Shown: one piece after another, positions 1-8,019 of the stretch
Position numbering within the stretch: the first letter of the stretch is position 1
Layout of the letters: every line of letters begins with the position of its first letter
Assembly: GCA_037384225.1 (NCBI GenBank)
Contig: JARROD010000084.1
Location: 1-12,185, forward strand
Source: JARROD01 sp037384225
GTDB lineage: Bacteria; Pseudomonadota; Gammaproteobacteria; Pseudomonadales; Cellvibrionaceae
Direction of reading: 5' to 3'
DNA: 12,185 nucleotides
The notes under the pieces: generated by a model
What the model saw: only the letters and a program-made list of their open reading frames with translations
Databases searched by the model: none
What the model was told of the DNA's origin: nothing
Program-made: the position numbers and the translations under genes

Positions 1-2412
1 GCCTGGGCTGCATGGGTAAGCGGACACAGAAAATTCATTCTCTTGCTCTCCCTGGCCCTGCTCGCCATAGCCCCGCTCAGCTACCACAACCTGTACCACG
101 ACAACTCCAACGAAAACTTTTTCCTTGAAAACGATCCCAATCTTTTGGCTTTCTACCGCTTGATCGACCTCTTCGGCGACCCGGAATACCTGACCGTGGG
201 CCTGGATGCCGGGCCCACTCACGAAGATGTGTTTAACGCGGACAGCATACAAACCATCGCAAGTCTAACTGAATTCCTGGAAAATCACCGCTATGTGACC
301 CAGGTACGCTCCCTGAGTCAATACCAGTACACCCACGACGACAATGGCGTGCTGACAACCGACGATTTGTTCGAGGACCTGGAAGCACTGCAAGAGGATC
401 CGCAAGCACTGGAGCGGGCTCGGAGCATTATTCAGGGCGAGGATCTAGCCATGGATAGGCTGCTGACAGCGGACCTGAAACACAGCCAGATCATCGCCCG
501 CACCACCTACGTCCGCGGTGAAAACCGGCACAAAGTGGAAATCGTCCAGGAATTGCTGGCCTTTATTGAGAAACAGGGTTACCGCGATATTCAGCTTTCC
601 GGCAATCCGACCCTTAGCGAGCGTTTTGAAACCCTCACTAAACGCGATATGGCCTGGCTCACGCCCATTATGGCGGCGGTGATTCTCTGCATGCTGGTGC
701 TGGTATTTCGCAGTTTTACCGGCACCTTCTCCCCGCTCATCGTCGTCATTGCCGCCATGACGCTGATCACCTCGCTGCAAGGCCTGCTGCGTTTTCCCTT
801 CACTGCAGTAAACTCGGCGCTGGCTCCCACGGTAGTCATTCTCAGTATGGGCACCGCAGTACATGTACTCGTGGAATTTTTTCAATTCCGCCGCGGCGGC
901 GAGGCCCCCCTCGCCGCCGTACAGCTCACCATTGCGGAATTGTTTTTCCCGGTATTTTTTACCTGTATCACAACCTCCGCGGGCTTTATCTCCCTCAGCG
1001 TAACGCACCTGAAGCCAGTGCAGGAATTCGCCTTGCTGGCGGCCGTTGCGCCGATGATTATCTTTCTGCTGTGTATGAGCACCTTGCCCGTGCTACTCAG
1101 CTACATCCGGGAACCCCCCGGCGGCGCCGCTGGGCGCAGCGACAGCTTTATAGAACGAATACTTCAACCCATACCGGATTTGACCTGGAAGTGGCGTTAC
1201 GGTCTCGCCGCCCTGGGCGCGGTGGTAACGCTCTTCAGCCTCTACAGCGCCTCGGCCATCAAGGTGGATTCCAATGTAACCAACTATTTCAAAAAGGGCA
1301 CCTGGGTCAATGAGAGCATCAACTGGTTCAATCAGCACTTTAAAGGCATCATCAGCATGCAAATCATCGTCGATACCGGCGAGGTGGGCGGCGTCAAGAA
1401 CCCGGATATACTGCGCCGGGTGGAAGCCCTGCAGGAAGCCTTCGACGTTTTTCCGGAAACCGGCAAGTCCCTCTCCATTGTCAACTTCTACAAGCAAATC
1501 AACCGCGCCCTGCACGAAGACCAACAACAGTGGTTCACCCTACCGGACACTCGGCAAATGGCCGCGCAGCTCCTCCTGCTGTATGCAAACACCGGCCCGA
1601 ACGAGGACCTGAGTGATCTGAAGGATTTTAACGAACAGTATTTGCTCCTGAAGATTCCCGTCCTCAACATGGACGAATCCAGAACCACACGTTTGATTCA
1701 ACAGTTCGATGCACTGCTGGAAAGCCGCTTCGCCGACCTCAACCTGGAATTAACCGGACCGCTGCGGATGTACAACGCCCAGGACGTGTACATCAACCAC
1801 GGCATGTTTCAGTCCTTCGGCATCGCCATACTGATTATTGGCTGTTGTTTCATCCTCCTGTTCCGCTCCCTGAAATACGGCATTATCGCCCTCCTGCCCA
1901 GCATCGTGCCCATTTTGGCTACCGCTGGCCTCGTCTCCATGGCCGGCATCCCCATGGACCTGGGCACCATGATTGTTGGCGCCATGACCATCGGCCTGGC
2001 CGTGGACGATGCCATTCACTTGATGAGCCGCTATTTGTGCATGCGCCGCCGGGGCCTCAGCGTGCACGAAGCCATCCGCCACGCCGTGGATACTTCGGGC
2101 CGCGCCGTGTTGCTGACGTCCATCATTCTGATATCCGGCTTCAGCGTCATGCTCATGGGTTCGTTCGTGTCCTACACCTATATCGGCTTGTTCACCGCCA
2201 TGATTATGTCCTTCGCCCTGCTGGGAGATCTAATTTTACTACCAGCCCTGCTCTATCTTCTGGATCACAGCCCCCCAGGAAGGAAAAGAGAAAAACAAAC
2301 CCAAAGCCTAAAAACGATACCTCTCAAGTTTCGGAGTTTAAATGCTCGCTGGACTTACAAGCCAGGCGCCAGGGATAAAGCCCGAAGCTTGAGCGACAAA
2401 CCAGGAGAATAA
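1..2412 (+). CDS. RND/MMPL-family (HAE3-like) inner-membrane transporter, 5' end cut by window edge
   Basis: Proton-driven inner-membrane exporter of the RND superfamily, probably for a hydrophobic or lipid-like substrate; the substrate cannot be read from the sequence. The frame is open from base 1, and hydrophobic TM1 begins before the TTG at 43, so the true start lies outside and 803 residues are visible. Numbering from the first codon: TM1 about 11-27, a large periplasmic loop about 28-218, TM2-TM6 about 219-368, TM7 about 399-417, a second large loop about 418-602, and TM8-TM12 about 604-752. This duplicated plan of one helix, a loop, then five helices is the RND fold. Gly-Leu-Ala-Val-Asp-Asp-Ala-Ile-His at 665-673, in a mid-membrane helix, is the family's typical proton-relay region. 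A basic hydrophilic tail of about 49 residues follows the last helix. It is the first visible gene of a four-gene operon. Family call is firm; the substrate is unknown. Confidence 0.9.
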   Translation, partial: AWAAWVSGHRKFILLLSLALLAIAPLSYHNLYHDNSNENFFLENDPNLLAFYRLIDLFGDPEYLTVGLDAGPTHEDVFNADSIQTIASLTEFLENHRYVTQVRSLSQYQYTHDDNGVLTTDDLFEDLEALQEDPQALERARSIIQGEDLAMDRLLTADLKHSQIIARTTYVRGENRHKVEIVQELLAFIEKQGYRDIQLSGNPTLSERFETLTKRDMAWLTPIMAAVILCMLVLVFRSFTGTFSPLIVVIAAMTLITSLQGLLRFPFTAVNSALAPTVVILSMGTAVHVLVEFFQFRRGGEAPLAAVQLTIAELFFPVFFTCITTSAGFISLSVTHLKPVQEFALLAAVAPMIIFLLCMSTLPVLLSYIREPPGGAAGRSDSFIERILQPIPDLTWKWRYGLAALGAVVTLFSLYSASAIKVDSNVTNYFKKGTWVNESINWFNQHFKGIISMQIIVDTGEVGGVKNPDILRRVEALQEAFDVFPETGKSLSIVNFYKQINRALHEDQQQWFTLPDTRQMAAQLLLLYANTGPNEDLSDLKDFNEQYLLLKIPVLNMDESRTTRLIQQFDALLESRFADLNLELTGPLRMYNAQDVYINHGMFQSFGIAILIIGCCFILLFRSLKYGIIALLPSIVPILATAGLVSMAGIPMDLGTMIVGAMTIGLAVDDAIHLMSRYLCMRRRGLSVHEAIRHAVDTSGRAVLLTSIILISGFSVMLMGSFVSYTYIGLFTAMIMSFALLGDLILLPALLYLLDHSPPGRKREKQTQSLKTIPLKFRSLNARWTYKPGARDKARSLSDKPGE
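2403..2407 (+). promoter_or_regulatory. Shine-Dalgarno site of the LolA-like gene
   Basis: AGGAG lies seven bases before the ATG at 2415 and inside the last codons of the transporter gene. It is the clearest ribosome binding site in this operon. Its place inside the upstream gene supports co-transcription. Confidence 0.75.
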
Positions 2413-2414
2413 AC

Positions 2415-3215
2415 ATGAAAAAAATCACCGCCTCACTCTGTGTTGCACTCTTGTTTCTGCCATTGAGCGGTTTCGCCGAAGGGCCTGATGCATACGAAAT
2501 CATGAAAAAAGTGGATGAACGCTATGAGGGTGACACTCGCAGTTCCACAAGCAAACTGATCCTTATCGACAAGCAAGAACGACAACGAGTGCGGGAATTG
2601 AGCGTGTTTGCCTTTAAAAAAGAAGGCGTGGAAAAATCGTTGATTTTTTTCCGTTCACCTCCGGATGTCGAAGGCACCACCTATATGTCCTTCGATTGGC
2701 AATCTCCGGACAATGAGGATGAAAACTGGCTCTACCTGCCGGCTCTGAAGCAGATCAAGCGGATCGCCGCCGCGAACGAGTCCGGCGCCTTTATGGGCAG
2801 CGACTTCAGTTACGCCGATATCAATGGTCTCGAACTGGACGATTATACCTACACTCTGGAAAGTGAGAGCGAAAGCGTAAATGGCCATGACTGCTGGCTC
2901 ATCCGCGCCACACCCAAAAGTGATGAAGTCGTCAATGCCACCGGCTACACCGAAGTTAAAGCCTGGATCAGAAAGGATATTTTTATGCGGGTCAAAGCCA
3001 TCATCAATGTAAAGAAAGGCCAGCGCGTGAAGTATTTTGCCATCAGCGACCTTGAACAAATCGACGGCATCTGGACGGCCCTCACCCTGCAAATGGTGAC
3101 CACGCGCAATGGCAAGCGCGAACACTCCAGCCTACTGAAAATTGACAATATTCAATACAACAAGGGCGTGGATGAAACCCTCTTCAATACGGAAGCCATG
3201 CGGCGGGGTTTATAA
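2415..3215 (+). CDS. Periplasmic LolA-like protein (outer membrane lipoprotein-sorting protein family)
   Basis: Secreted periplasmic protein of 266 residues. A signal peptide is visible: Met-Lys-Lys, a hydrophobic core at about 8-18, and likely cleavage after Ala21 in Gly-Phe-Ala. The mature part fits the LolA-like family (Pfam LolA_like type), whose hallmark is present: Trp105-Leu-Tyr-Leu-Pro-Ala-Leu, then Arg-Ile-Ala-Ala, then Phe127-Met-Gly-Ser-Asp-Phe-Ser-Tyr133. LolA-fold proteins bind acyl chains in a half-barrel; members beside RND/MMPL transporters are thought to carry hydrophobic cargo across the periplasm. The start is fixed by the AGGAG site and the signal peptide. It lies 2 bp after the transporter stop and 1 bp before the next ATG. 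Inferred role: shuttle between the RND pump and the outer-membrane barrel. This is probably not true LolA, which is shorter and lies in a different context. Confidence 0.88.
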   Translation: MKKITASLCVALLFLPLSGFAEGPDAYEIMKKVDERYEGDTRSSTSKLILIDKQERQRVRELSVFAFKKEGVEKSLIFFRSPPDVEGTTYMSFDWQSPDNEDENWLYLPALKQIKRIAAANESGAFMGSDFSYADINGLELDDYTYTLESESESVNGHDCWLIRATPKSDEVVNATGYTEVKAWIRKDIFMRVKAIINVKKGQRVKYFAISDLEQIDGIWTALTLQMVTTRNGKREHSSLLKIDNIQYNKGVDETLFNTEAMRRGL

Positions 3216-3216
3216 C

Positions 3217-4572
3217 ATGAACAAGCCTCACTACCGACATTTTAGCCACGCGCTTGCTGTCATTCTGAGCGTCGCTGCCGCGAAGGCGCCACAGGCCCAG
3301 GAAGACGGTTTTTTTGATATTGTCGAAGTGGAGGAGGAAGAGGAAGAGGAAGCCCCCGAGCAGGACGACAACACCTTCTGGACTCAGCGGGGATATCTGC
3401 AACAAAAAATCAAATACGGTCTGGATATTCCCGATCCGCAGTTTGGCTTCGAGCGCCAGCAAATGGGATTAACCCAGGTTCGCACCGAACTGTTTGCCGA
3501 GCTCCGGCACCGGCCCAGCCAATCCTTTCAGTGGCAAATCAGCGCGCGCGCGGAAACTAATCTCCTGCAATGGCACAATGGCAATACAAAATGGGGGAGC
3601 AACAACAGTGTGGTCTTCCTGCGCGACGCATTCTTCGACCTGACTCTGGACTCTACCTGGCTGCGGCTCGGCAACCAAGTTATCGCCTGGGGACAATCCG
3701 AAGGCCTGAATATTACTGATGTATTCAGCCTCAAAGATTTGCGCGAACCGGGTCAGTCGCAATTGCAGAACATTCGCGACCCGATCCCCGCCGCCCAGCT
3801 GTTTTTTCCCCTGGGCCCCGGCAAGCTCTACTCCGTCCTTACCTGGTCCGCCGGTCTGGATCGGTACGCCGGCTTCCGGGATGAGTTTTACTCCCTCGGC
3901 GGGCAAAAGAAAGCGGGCGTGGAGTTCGACCAGATCGCCCCCGAAGAAAAGTGGGAAGCGGGCCTGCGATACCTGATTCCATTTAATGGCGGTGATGTGA
4001 ATCTGGTGACGGCGGTTATCAATAACAACACCCCCACCGTGGAAGCCATAAGCAGCGGAGCAAAGGGCGATCCGCCCACTGTGGTATTCACCCAAAAGCG
4101 CCAGACATTTGTCGGCCTCAGTGCCAGCAGGGTTATCTCCTCATGGGTGCTGCGCAGCGAATTGGGCTACCTGAAGGATTTGCCCACCTCCACACTGACC
4201 GAACGGCAAAGCCAGCGGCGCGCCATGGCCGGCGTCGAATACGCCGGCATCAGTAATTGGCTGTTTGGATTTGAATTCAACGGCCTGGACACAGTACCGA
4301 CAGTCGCGACAACGCCGGGCACATCGGCGTGGGGCTATATGGCCAGAGCGAACTACAATGGCTTTAATGACCGGCTCAAAGGCTGGCTCTGGATCATGAA
4401 ACTGGCACAGGAAGGCGCCAGTATTGTGCGCGGGGACTTGACTTACCATCTCAGTGATCGTTTACAATTGGAACTCGGCCTGGTGAGCTACCAAAGCAGT
4501 GATCAAGAGAGCCTGCTGTATCCATTCAGGTATCACGACAGTGTCAATCTGGCATTTAAATATGACTTCTAA
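3217..4572 (+). CDS. Outer-membrane beta-barrel protein, DUF1302-like
   Basis: Exported outer-membrane protein of 451 residues. The ATG at 3217 is chosen because it follows the preceding stop by one base, has a purine-rich CGGCGGGG about eight bases upstream, and opens a signal peptide (basic start, hydrophobic stretch 12-22, cleavage about 24-28). An in-frame start at 3142 would lie inside the upstream gene and bury the signal. The mature N-terminus carries seven consecutive Glu (E39-E45). The rest has alternating aromatic and polar strands, and the chain ends Asn-Leu-Ala-Phe-Lys-Tyr-Asp-Phe; a terminal Phe with this alternation is the usual BAM recognition signal. The segment around Gly-Asn-Gln-Val-Ile-Ala-Trp-Gly-Gln-Ser, then Asp-Val-Phe-Ser, resembles DUF1302 barrels often encoded with RND and LolA-like genes. 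It may be the outer-membrane exit or receptor for the transported compound. The barrel is confident; the family name is less so. Confidence 0.75.
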   Translation: MNKPHYRHFSHALAVILSVAAAKAPQAQEDGFFDIVEVEEEEEEEAPEQDDNTFWTQRGYLQQKIKYGLDIPDPQFGFERQQMGLTQVRTELFAELRHRPSQSFQWQISARAETNLLQWHNGNTKWGSNNSVVFLRDAFFDLTLDSTWLRLGNQVIAWGQSEGLNITDVFSLKDLREPGQSQLQNIRDPIPAAQLFFPLGPGKLYSVLTWSAGLDRYAGFRDEFYSLGGQKKAGVEFDQIAPEEKWEAGLRYLIPFNGGDVNLVTAVINNNTPTVEAISSGAKGDPPTVVFTQKRQTFVGLSASRVISSWVLRSELGYLKDLPTSTLTERQSQRRAMAGVEYAGISNWLFGFEFNGLDTVPTVATTPGTSAWGYMARANYNGFNDRLKGWLWIMKLAQEGASIVRGDLTYHLSDRLQLELGLVSYQSSDQESLLYPFRYHDSVNLAFKYDF

Positions 4573-5251
4573 TTCCTACCACCACGGCAATCTCAAACAG
4601 GCCCTGGTGGATGAATATTTAAATCTGCTGAGGGAAATGCCGGTAGAGCAGATATCCCTGCGTAAACTTGCCTCCCGTGTGGGCGTGGCCGCCACTGCGG
4701 TTTACAACCATTTCAGCGACAAAATGGAGCTGGTGGTGGCGGCAAAAATACGCTGTCTGATTCACTTCTCCGATTATCTTCAGGGCGGCTACGACCCGCG
4801 CCTATCACCCAAAGAGCGCATCTCCAATCTGAGCAAGGCTTACTTCCAGTACTCGGAGCAACACCGTCAGCATTTTAATACGATATTTAACGTCACTGTC
4901 GAGGACAAATATGTGACAAATGAATTGGTGGAAGTCAGCATAGCGACGGAACGCACCGTGCGTTCCGCTATAGTGGATTTATTAAAGGAACACCACTTGC
5001 CCGTTTCGCCGGAGAACGAAGCCTTGGGGGTGGTCACCTGCTGGTCCATGGCGCACGGTCTTTCCTGTCTAACGGCAGTGCGGATTAACCACGCCGCCTG
5101 TGCCACGGGACGCTGGCCGGATGAATTTTTACTGGACACAAGGGAGGCCACCCTGCAGATCTTCGATGCCATTGCCACCGTCATCGTCGATGGCATCCTG
5201 AGCGCCGTCAGGAAAAACAGCCGGGAACAATCCCCGGATTGTTCAGCTTAA
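4562..5251 (+). CDS. TetR/AcrR-family transcriptional regulator with WHG-type C-terminal domain
   Basis: DNA-binding repressor of 229 residues. The N-terminal TetR domain spans about 8-60, with the helix-turn-helix at about 32-51 (Ser-Leu-Arg-Lys-Leu-Ala ... Ala-Val-Tyr-Asn-His-Phe). The opening Tyr-His-His-Gly-Asn-Leu-Lys and the later Trp161-Ser-Met-Ala-His165-Gly166-Leu match the TetR subgroup with a WHG ligand-binding domain. The ATG at 4562 is preferred because the protein then begins as family members do; an upstream in-frame start at 4499 adds 21 unrelated residues read from the barrel gene. The ATG overlaps the end of the barrel gene by 11 bp and has no good Shine-Dalgarno, which suggests translational coupling. 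As last gene of the operon it probably autoregulates the transporter set in response to a small hydrophobic ligand. Its operator would lie upstream of the window. Confidence 0.9.
   Translation: MTSNSYHHGNLKQALVDEYLNLLREMPVEQISLRKLASRVGVAATAVYNHFSDKMELVVAAKIRCLIHFSDYLQGGYDPRLSPKERISNLSKAYFQYSEQHRQHFNTIFNVTVEDKYVTNELVEVSIATERTVRSAIVDLLKEHHLPVSPENEALGVVTCWSMAHGLSCLTAVRINHAACATGRWPDEFLLDTREATLQIFDAIATVIVDGILSAVRKNSREQSPDCSA
5225..5244. repeat. Perfect 9-bp inverted repeat with 2-bp spacer, possible terminator
   Basis: GAACAATCC, CC, GGATTGTTC form a perfect inverted repeat in the last codons of the TetR-type gene. Read on the minus strand, a run of five T lies eight bases beyond the stem (complement of 5213-5217). 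It could therefore end leftward transcripts from the PKS genes. On the plus strand no T run follows. The repeat itself is plain; the terminator role is a weak inference, because the T run is short and displaced. Confidence 0.6.
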
Positions 5252-5367
5252 AAACCGCAGTGCCACTTTAAAGTACATTAAGACTATACTGATTGAGAGC
5301 GACCCTGACCTTTATTTTGGCCTCGTTCATCGTTTCGTCCACTAACGCTGCCAATCGATTGCGGAAA
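5252..5367. other. Convergent intergenic gap between exporter operon and NRPS-PKS cluster
   Basis: These 116 bases separate the TetR-type stop (plus strand) from the PKS stop (minus strand). I see no gene, tRNA, attachment-site duplication or clear terminator inside. There are only two short palindromes, ACTTTAAAGT at about 5264-5273 and CAATCGATTG at 5352-5361. Base composition and gene type both change here, so this is the natural downstream border of the biosynthetic cluster. Confidence 0.8.
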
Positions 5368-8019
5368 TCAAAGTACACAATTTATCGTATCATCAATATA
5401 TTTTTGAATTAATCGAGCACAATTATTAACTTGTGGAATCAGGTTCATTGTTACATGATTACCCGGAACTTCATGCAAATCCATATCTCCTGATACCAAA
5501 TTAAGCCAGGCACTTTCAGGATGCTTAGCCGAAAAACCATCCCATTGCTCAGCTCGTAAAAAAACCACATTCCCGGTATATTTTTTGGGGACGTAATTCA
5601 ACATCGCTTGCATATTAGCCTTAAATAACTGCAACATACGAACAGTCTGCTCAAAATCATTAGGTATGCCGGCCAAATCTGTTTGTTGTTCCCAAAAGTA
5701 GTTTACTTGCCGTTCTACGGGCAGGTTTTCTAACTCATCTAGAGATAGCAAATTCTTTGAACCTAACACAGTTAAATAATAAATAATAATCTCAGCATTA
5801 GTTTGCACATTTTTAACTGGCATTTGACCCGGCCCCGGAGTATCCAGCATTATAAGTAAGGGGACATCTTCTCCAATTTGACTCAGCTGCTGTGTCATCT
5901 CATAAGCCAATACGCCTCCAAATGAAGATCCACCTAATAAGTACGGGCCATGAGGTTGAAGTTGACGAATGGACTCAATGTAATAATTCGCCATTTCTTC
6001 TACGGTAGACAAAGGTTCTGCTTCGCCCTCAACCCCTCTTGATTGTATGCCATATACCGGCTGTTGCGAACCTAATTTTTGGGCCAAATCTCGATAGAAA
6101 TAAACCGAACCCCCGACAGGGTGAACAAGAAACAGAGGAGCAATTTCAGGGTTTCCTTTTTGCAGTTTAACCAGGCAAGAAGGTAAATCTGTGAAAAAAT
6201 TTTTAACGAGAATACTGTCTTGAATATTTTGACATAAAGAACCAATCGTTGAACAGGATAAAAGAACATTGCCAGACAAACTGATATGGAATTCTTTTTG
6301 CAACTTAGGAATGAGTTGTATCGCCAATAACGAATCACCGCCCAAATCGAAAAAATTATCATGAATTCCAATCTGTTCAATGTTTAAAAATTTCTGCCAG
6401 ATTTGAACCACTTTTTCTTCGAGTTCATTGCGGGGAGCAACATAAGCGGTACTAAGTTGTGGGCGCTGGTATTTTTCGTGATTCAATGATATTTGCTTAT
6501 TTCCGTCATCGATATCAAAGAGTCGGGAAAGGCTATATTTATTGATACGCGATGTTAAATCCCAAGTGGAGACAAGAACTTGAGGTTGAGAACAAATTAA
6601 TAGACGTTGAAAAACATCTTCCCCTTCCGAAGGTAAAATTGCTTTACCAATAGTCTCCTGAAAAAGGGGGTTATCCTCGACGGAACCTACAGGCAGCTTA
6701 AATATTTCCAACCCCATCCCCACCTGTTGCCAACCGTCCCAATTAATCGCAATGAAAAACGTATTATCTTTCGATTTTTTGTACTGAGAAAACGCATCCA
6801 GAAAACTGTTGGCGGCACAATAGTCAACTTGTTGACCAAAACCGCCAAGAATAGAAGCAAGACTCGAACAGCAAATAAAGAAATCAAGTGCATTATCTTT
6901 AAGCAAACTATCGAGAACTAAAGTTCCCGTAACTTTTGCGGCAAATACGGCATCAACACTTTCTTTGGTCTTATTGTGGATCATTCCTGCACCGGGTAAT
7001 CCGGCGGCGTGAATCACGCCATGAATTTCACCAAATGTATTTTGTGCGGTATCAATAGCCTTTTTCATTTGTTGTTGATCTGCAACGTCGGCACTGAGCA
7101 CTAATACTTCAGACCCTAACGCTTCCAAACTCTGAATTTTTTTAATTCTTTGGATAGTGTTGTTCTCTTGATTATGGTCATTTAAGCATTGTTGCCATTG
7201 CGCCCTCTCCGGCAAAGGAGAACGTCCGGTTATAATAAGTTTAGCTCGAACGGTTTTTGCCAAATACTCCGCCAGCACCAGACCAATTCCTCCCAAACCT
7301 CCGGTAATGAGATAAACGCCTTCTATTTTTAATCGGGGCGATTCTGCAACCGGATTCTCCAGTTTAAGAGGCTCAAAGGTTTGTACCCAGCGATGACCAT
7401 GGCGATAGGCGGTGATTGATTCAGGAGCATTACTTTGTAAATCGTTTAAAAGTTCTTCGATAAGTTGGTTTCCCTGTTGGCTTAACTGTTGTGAATTGGC
7501 AATATCAATGCTGCGACAACGCAAGTAAGGGATCTCTTGGCTAACCGCCCTAATAAATCCCAAGGTAGTCGCTTTTTCCGGGGCAAGGGTTTCTTCTCCA
7601 GTCACTTCATGAAGTTGATTGGAAATGGCGACGACTTCGATTTTTTCAGCAAGGTTTCGTTTGTAAAGAGCTTGTGTTAGCCCTAAAAGGCTGTAGAAAC
7701 CTACATATTGCGCTCGATCAACGGACGCTGTAGTTATTGGTCTGGTGGGTGTTACATTCCACAGATGCAAAATAGTTTTTGGCATTCGCTTCTGTCGTAG
7801 AAGATCTTGAACGAGAGTACTATAATCATGAAGATGTTCGGGATTAAGGCTGTAATGGAGGTCGCCGTTTTTACTAAATTCCTCGCCGGCCTGAACTATA
7901 ACAACATCATCACCCACTAGTTTCAGTCTTTTTGCCAATTCAGTTGCTAATCCCAATTCATCTGCAAATAAAACAATGGGATACTCCACTGATTTTTGTT
8001 TTGTGTTGGGAAGATTCAA
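5368..8019 (-). CDS. Type I PKS fragment: ketoreductase, acyl carrier protein, thioesterase (KR-ACP-TE)
   Basis: Terminal part of a type I PKS module, 883 residues from a TTG at 8019. The KR structural half is about 10-215 and the catalytic half about 230-490: Thr-Gly-Gly-Leu-Gly-Gly-Ile-Gly at 239-246 for NADPH, Lys362, Ser386, Tyr400 and Asn404. The ACP is about 525-600, with phosphopantetheine Ser563 in Asp-Leu-Gly-Gly-Asp-Ser. The thioesterase is about 615-880, with nucleophile Ser699 in Gly-Ser-Ser-Phe-Gly, Asp726 and His855. It should reduce the beta-keto group, hold the chain and release it as acid or ring. No DH or ER is present, so a hydroxyl should remain. The KR lacks both the Leu-Asp-Asp motif and the diagnostic Trp, so its stereochemistry is not predictable here. 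The TTG has only a weak GGAAA upstream. The frame continues in phase up to the KS-AT stop, so this is probably the 3' half of one gene, not an independent one. Confidence 0.85.
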   Translation of the reverse strand: MNLPNTKQKSVEYPIVLFADELGLATELAKRLKLVGDDVVIVQAGEEFSKNGDLHYSLNPEHLHDYSTLVQDLLRQKRMPKTILHLWNVTPTRPITTASVDRAQYVGFYSLLGLTQALYKRNLAEKIEVVAISNQLHEVTGEETLAPEKATTLGFIRAVSQEIPYLRCRSIDIANSQQLSQQGNQLIEELLNDLQSNAPESITAYRHGHRWVQTFEPLKLENPVAESPRLKIEGVYLITGGLGGIGLVLAEYLAKTVRAKLIITGRSPLPERAQWQQCLNDHNQENNTIQRIKKIQSLEALGSEVLVLSADVADQQQMKKAIDTAQNTFGEIHGVIHAAGLPGAGMIHNKTKESVDAVFAAKVTGTLVLDSLLKDNALDFFICCSSLASILGGFGQQVDYCAANSFLDAFSQYKKSKDNTFFIAINWDGWQQVGMGLEIFKLPVGSVEDNPLFQETIGKAILPSEGEDVFQRLLICSQPQVLVSTWDLTSRINKYSLSRLFDIDDGNKQISLNHEKYQRPQLSTAYVAPRNELEEKVVQIWQKFLNIEQIGIHDNFFDLGGDSLLAIQLIPKLQKEFHISLSGNVLLSCSTIGSLCQNIQDSILVKNFFTDLPSCLVKLQKGNPEIAPLFLVHPVGGSVYFYRDLAQKLGSQQPVYGIQSRGVEGEAEPLSTVEEMANYYIESIRQLQPHGPYLLGGSSFGGVLAYEMTQQLSQIGEDVPLLIMLDTPGPGQMPVKNVQTNAEIIIYYLTVLGSKNLLSLDELENLPVERQVNYFWEQQTDLAGIPNDFEQTVRMLQLFKANMQAMLNYVPKKYTGNVVFLRAEQWDGFSAKHPESAWLNLVSGDMDLHEVPGNHVTMNLIPQVNNCARLIQKYIDDTINCVL

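Noticed and set aside
43..45. TTG as start of the RND transporter
   Set aside because: The frame is open to base 1, and TM1 begins before the TTG; the real start is outside the window.
445..1008. Long antisense frame opposite the RND gene
   Set aside because: Composition is typical of a shadow in G/C-rich coding DNA; no domain, start signal or family resemblance.
3142..3216. Earlier in-frame ATG for the barrel protein
   Set aside because: It lies inside the LolA-like gene and would put 25 unrelated residues before a clear signal peptide.
4499..4561. Earlier in-frame start for the TetR-family regulator
   Set aside because: The added 21 residues are read from the barrel gene and do not resemble a TetR N-terminus; the 4562 start matches the family.
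5264..5361. Short palindromes ACTTTAAAGT and CAATCGATTG as operators
   Set aside because: Ten-base palindromes are expected by chance, and no promoter faces either gene from this convergent gap.
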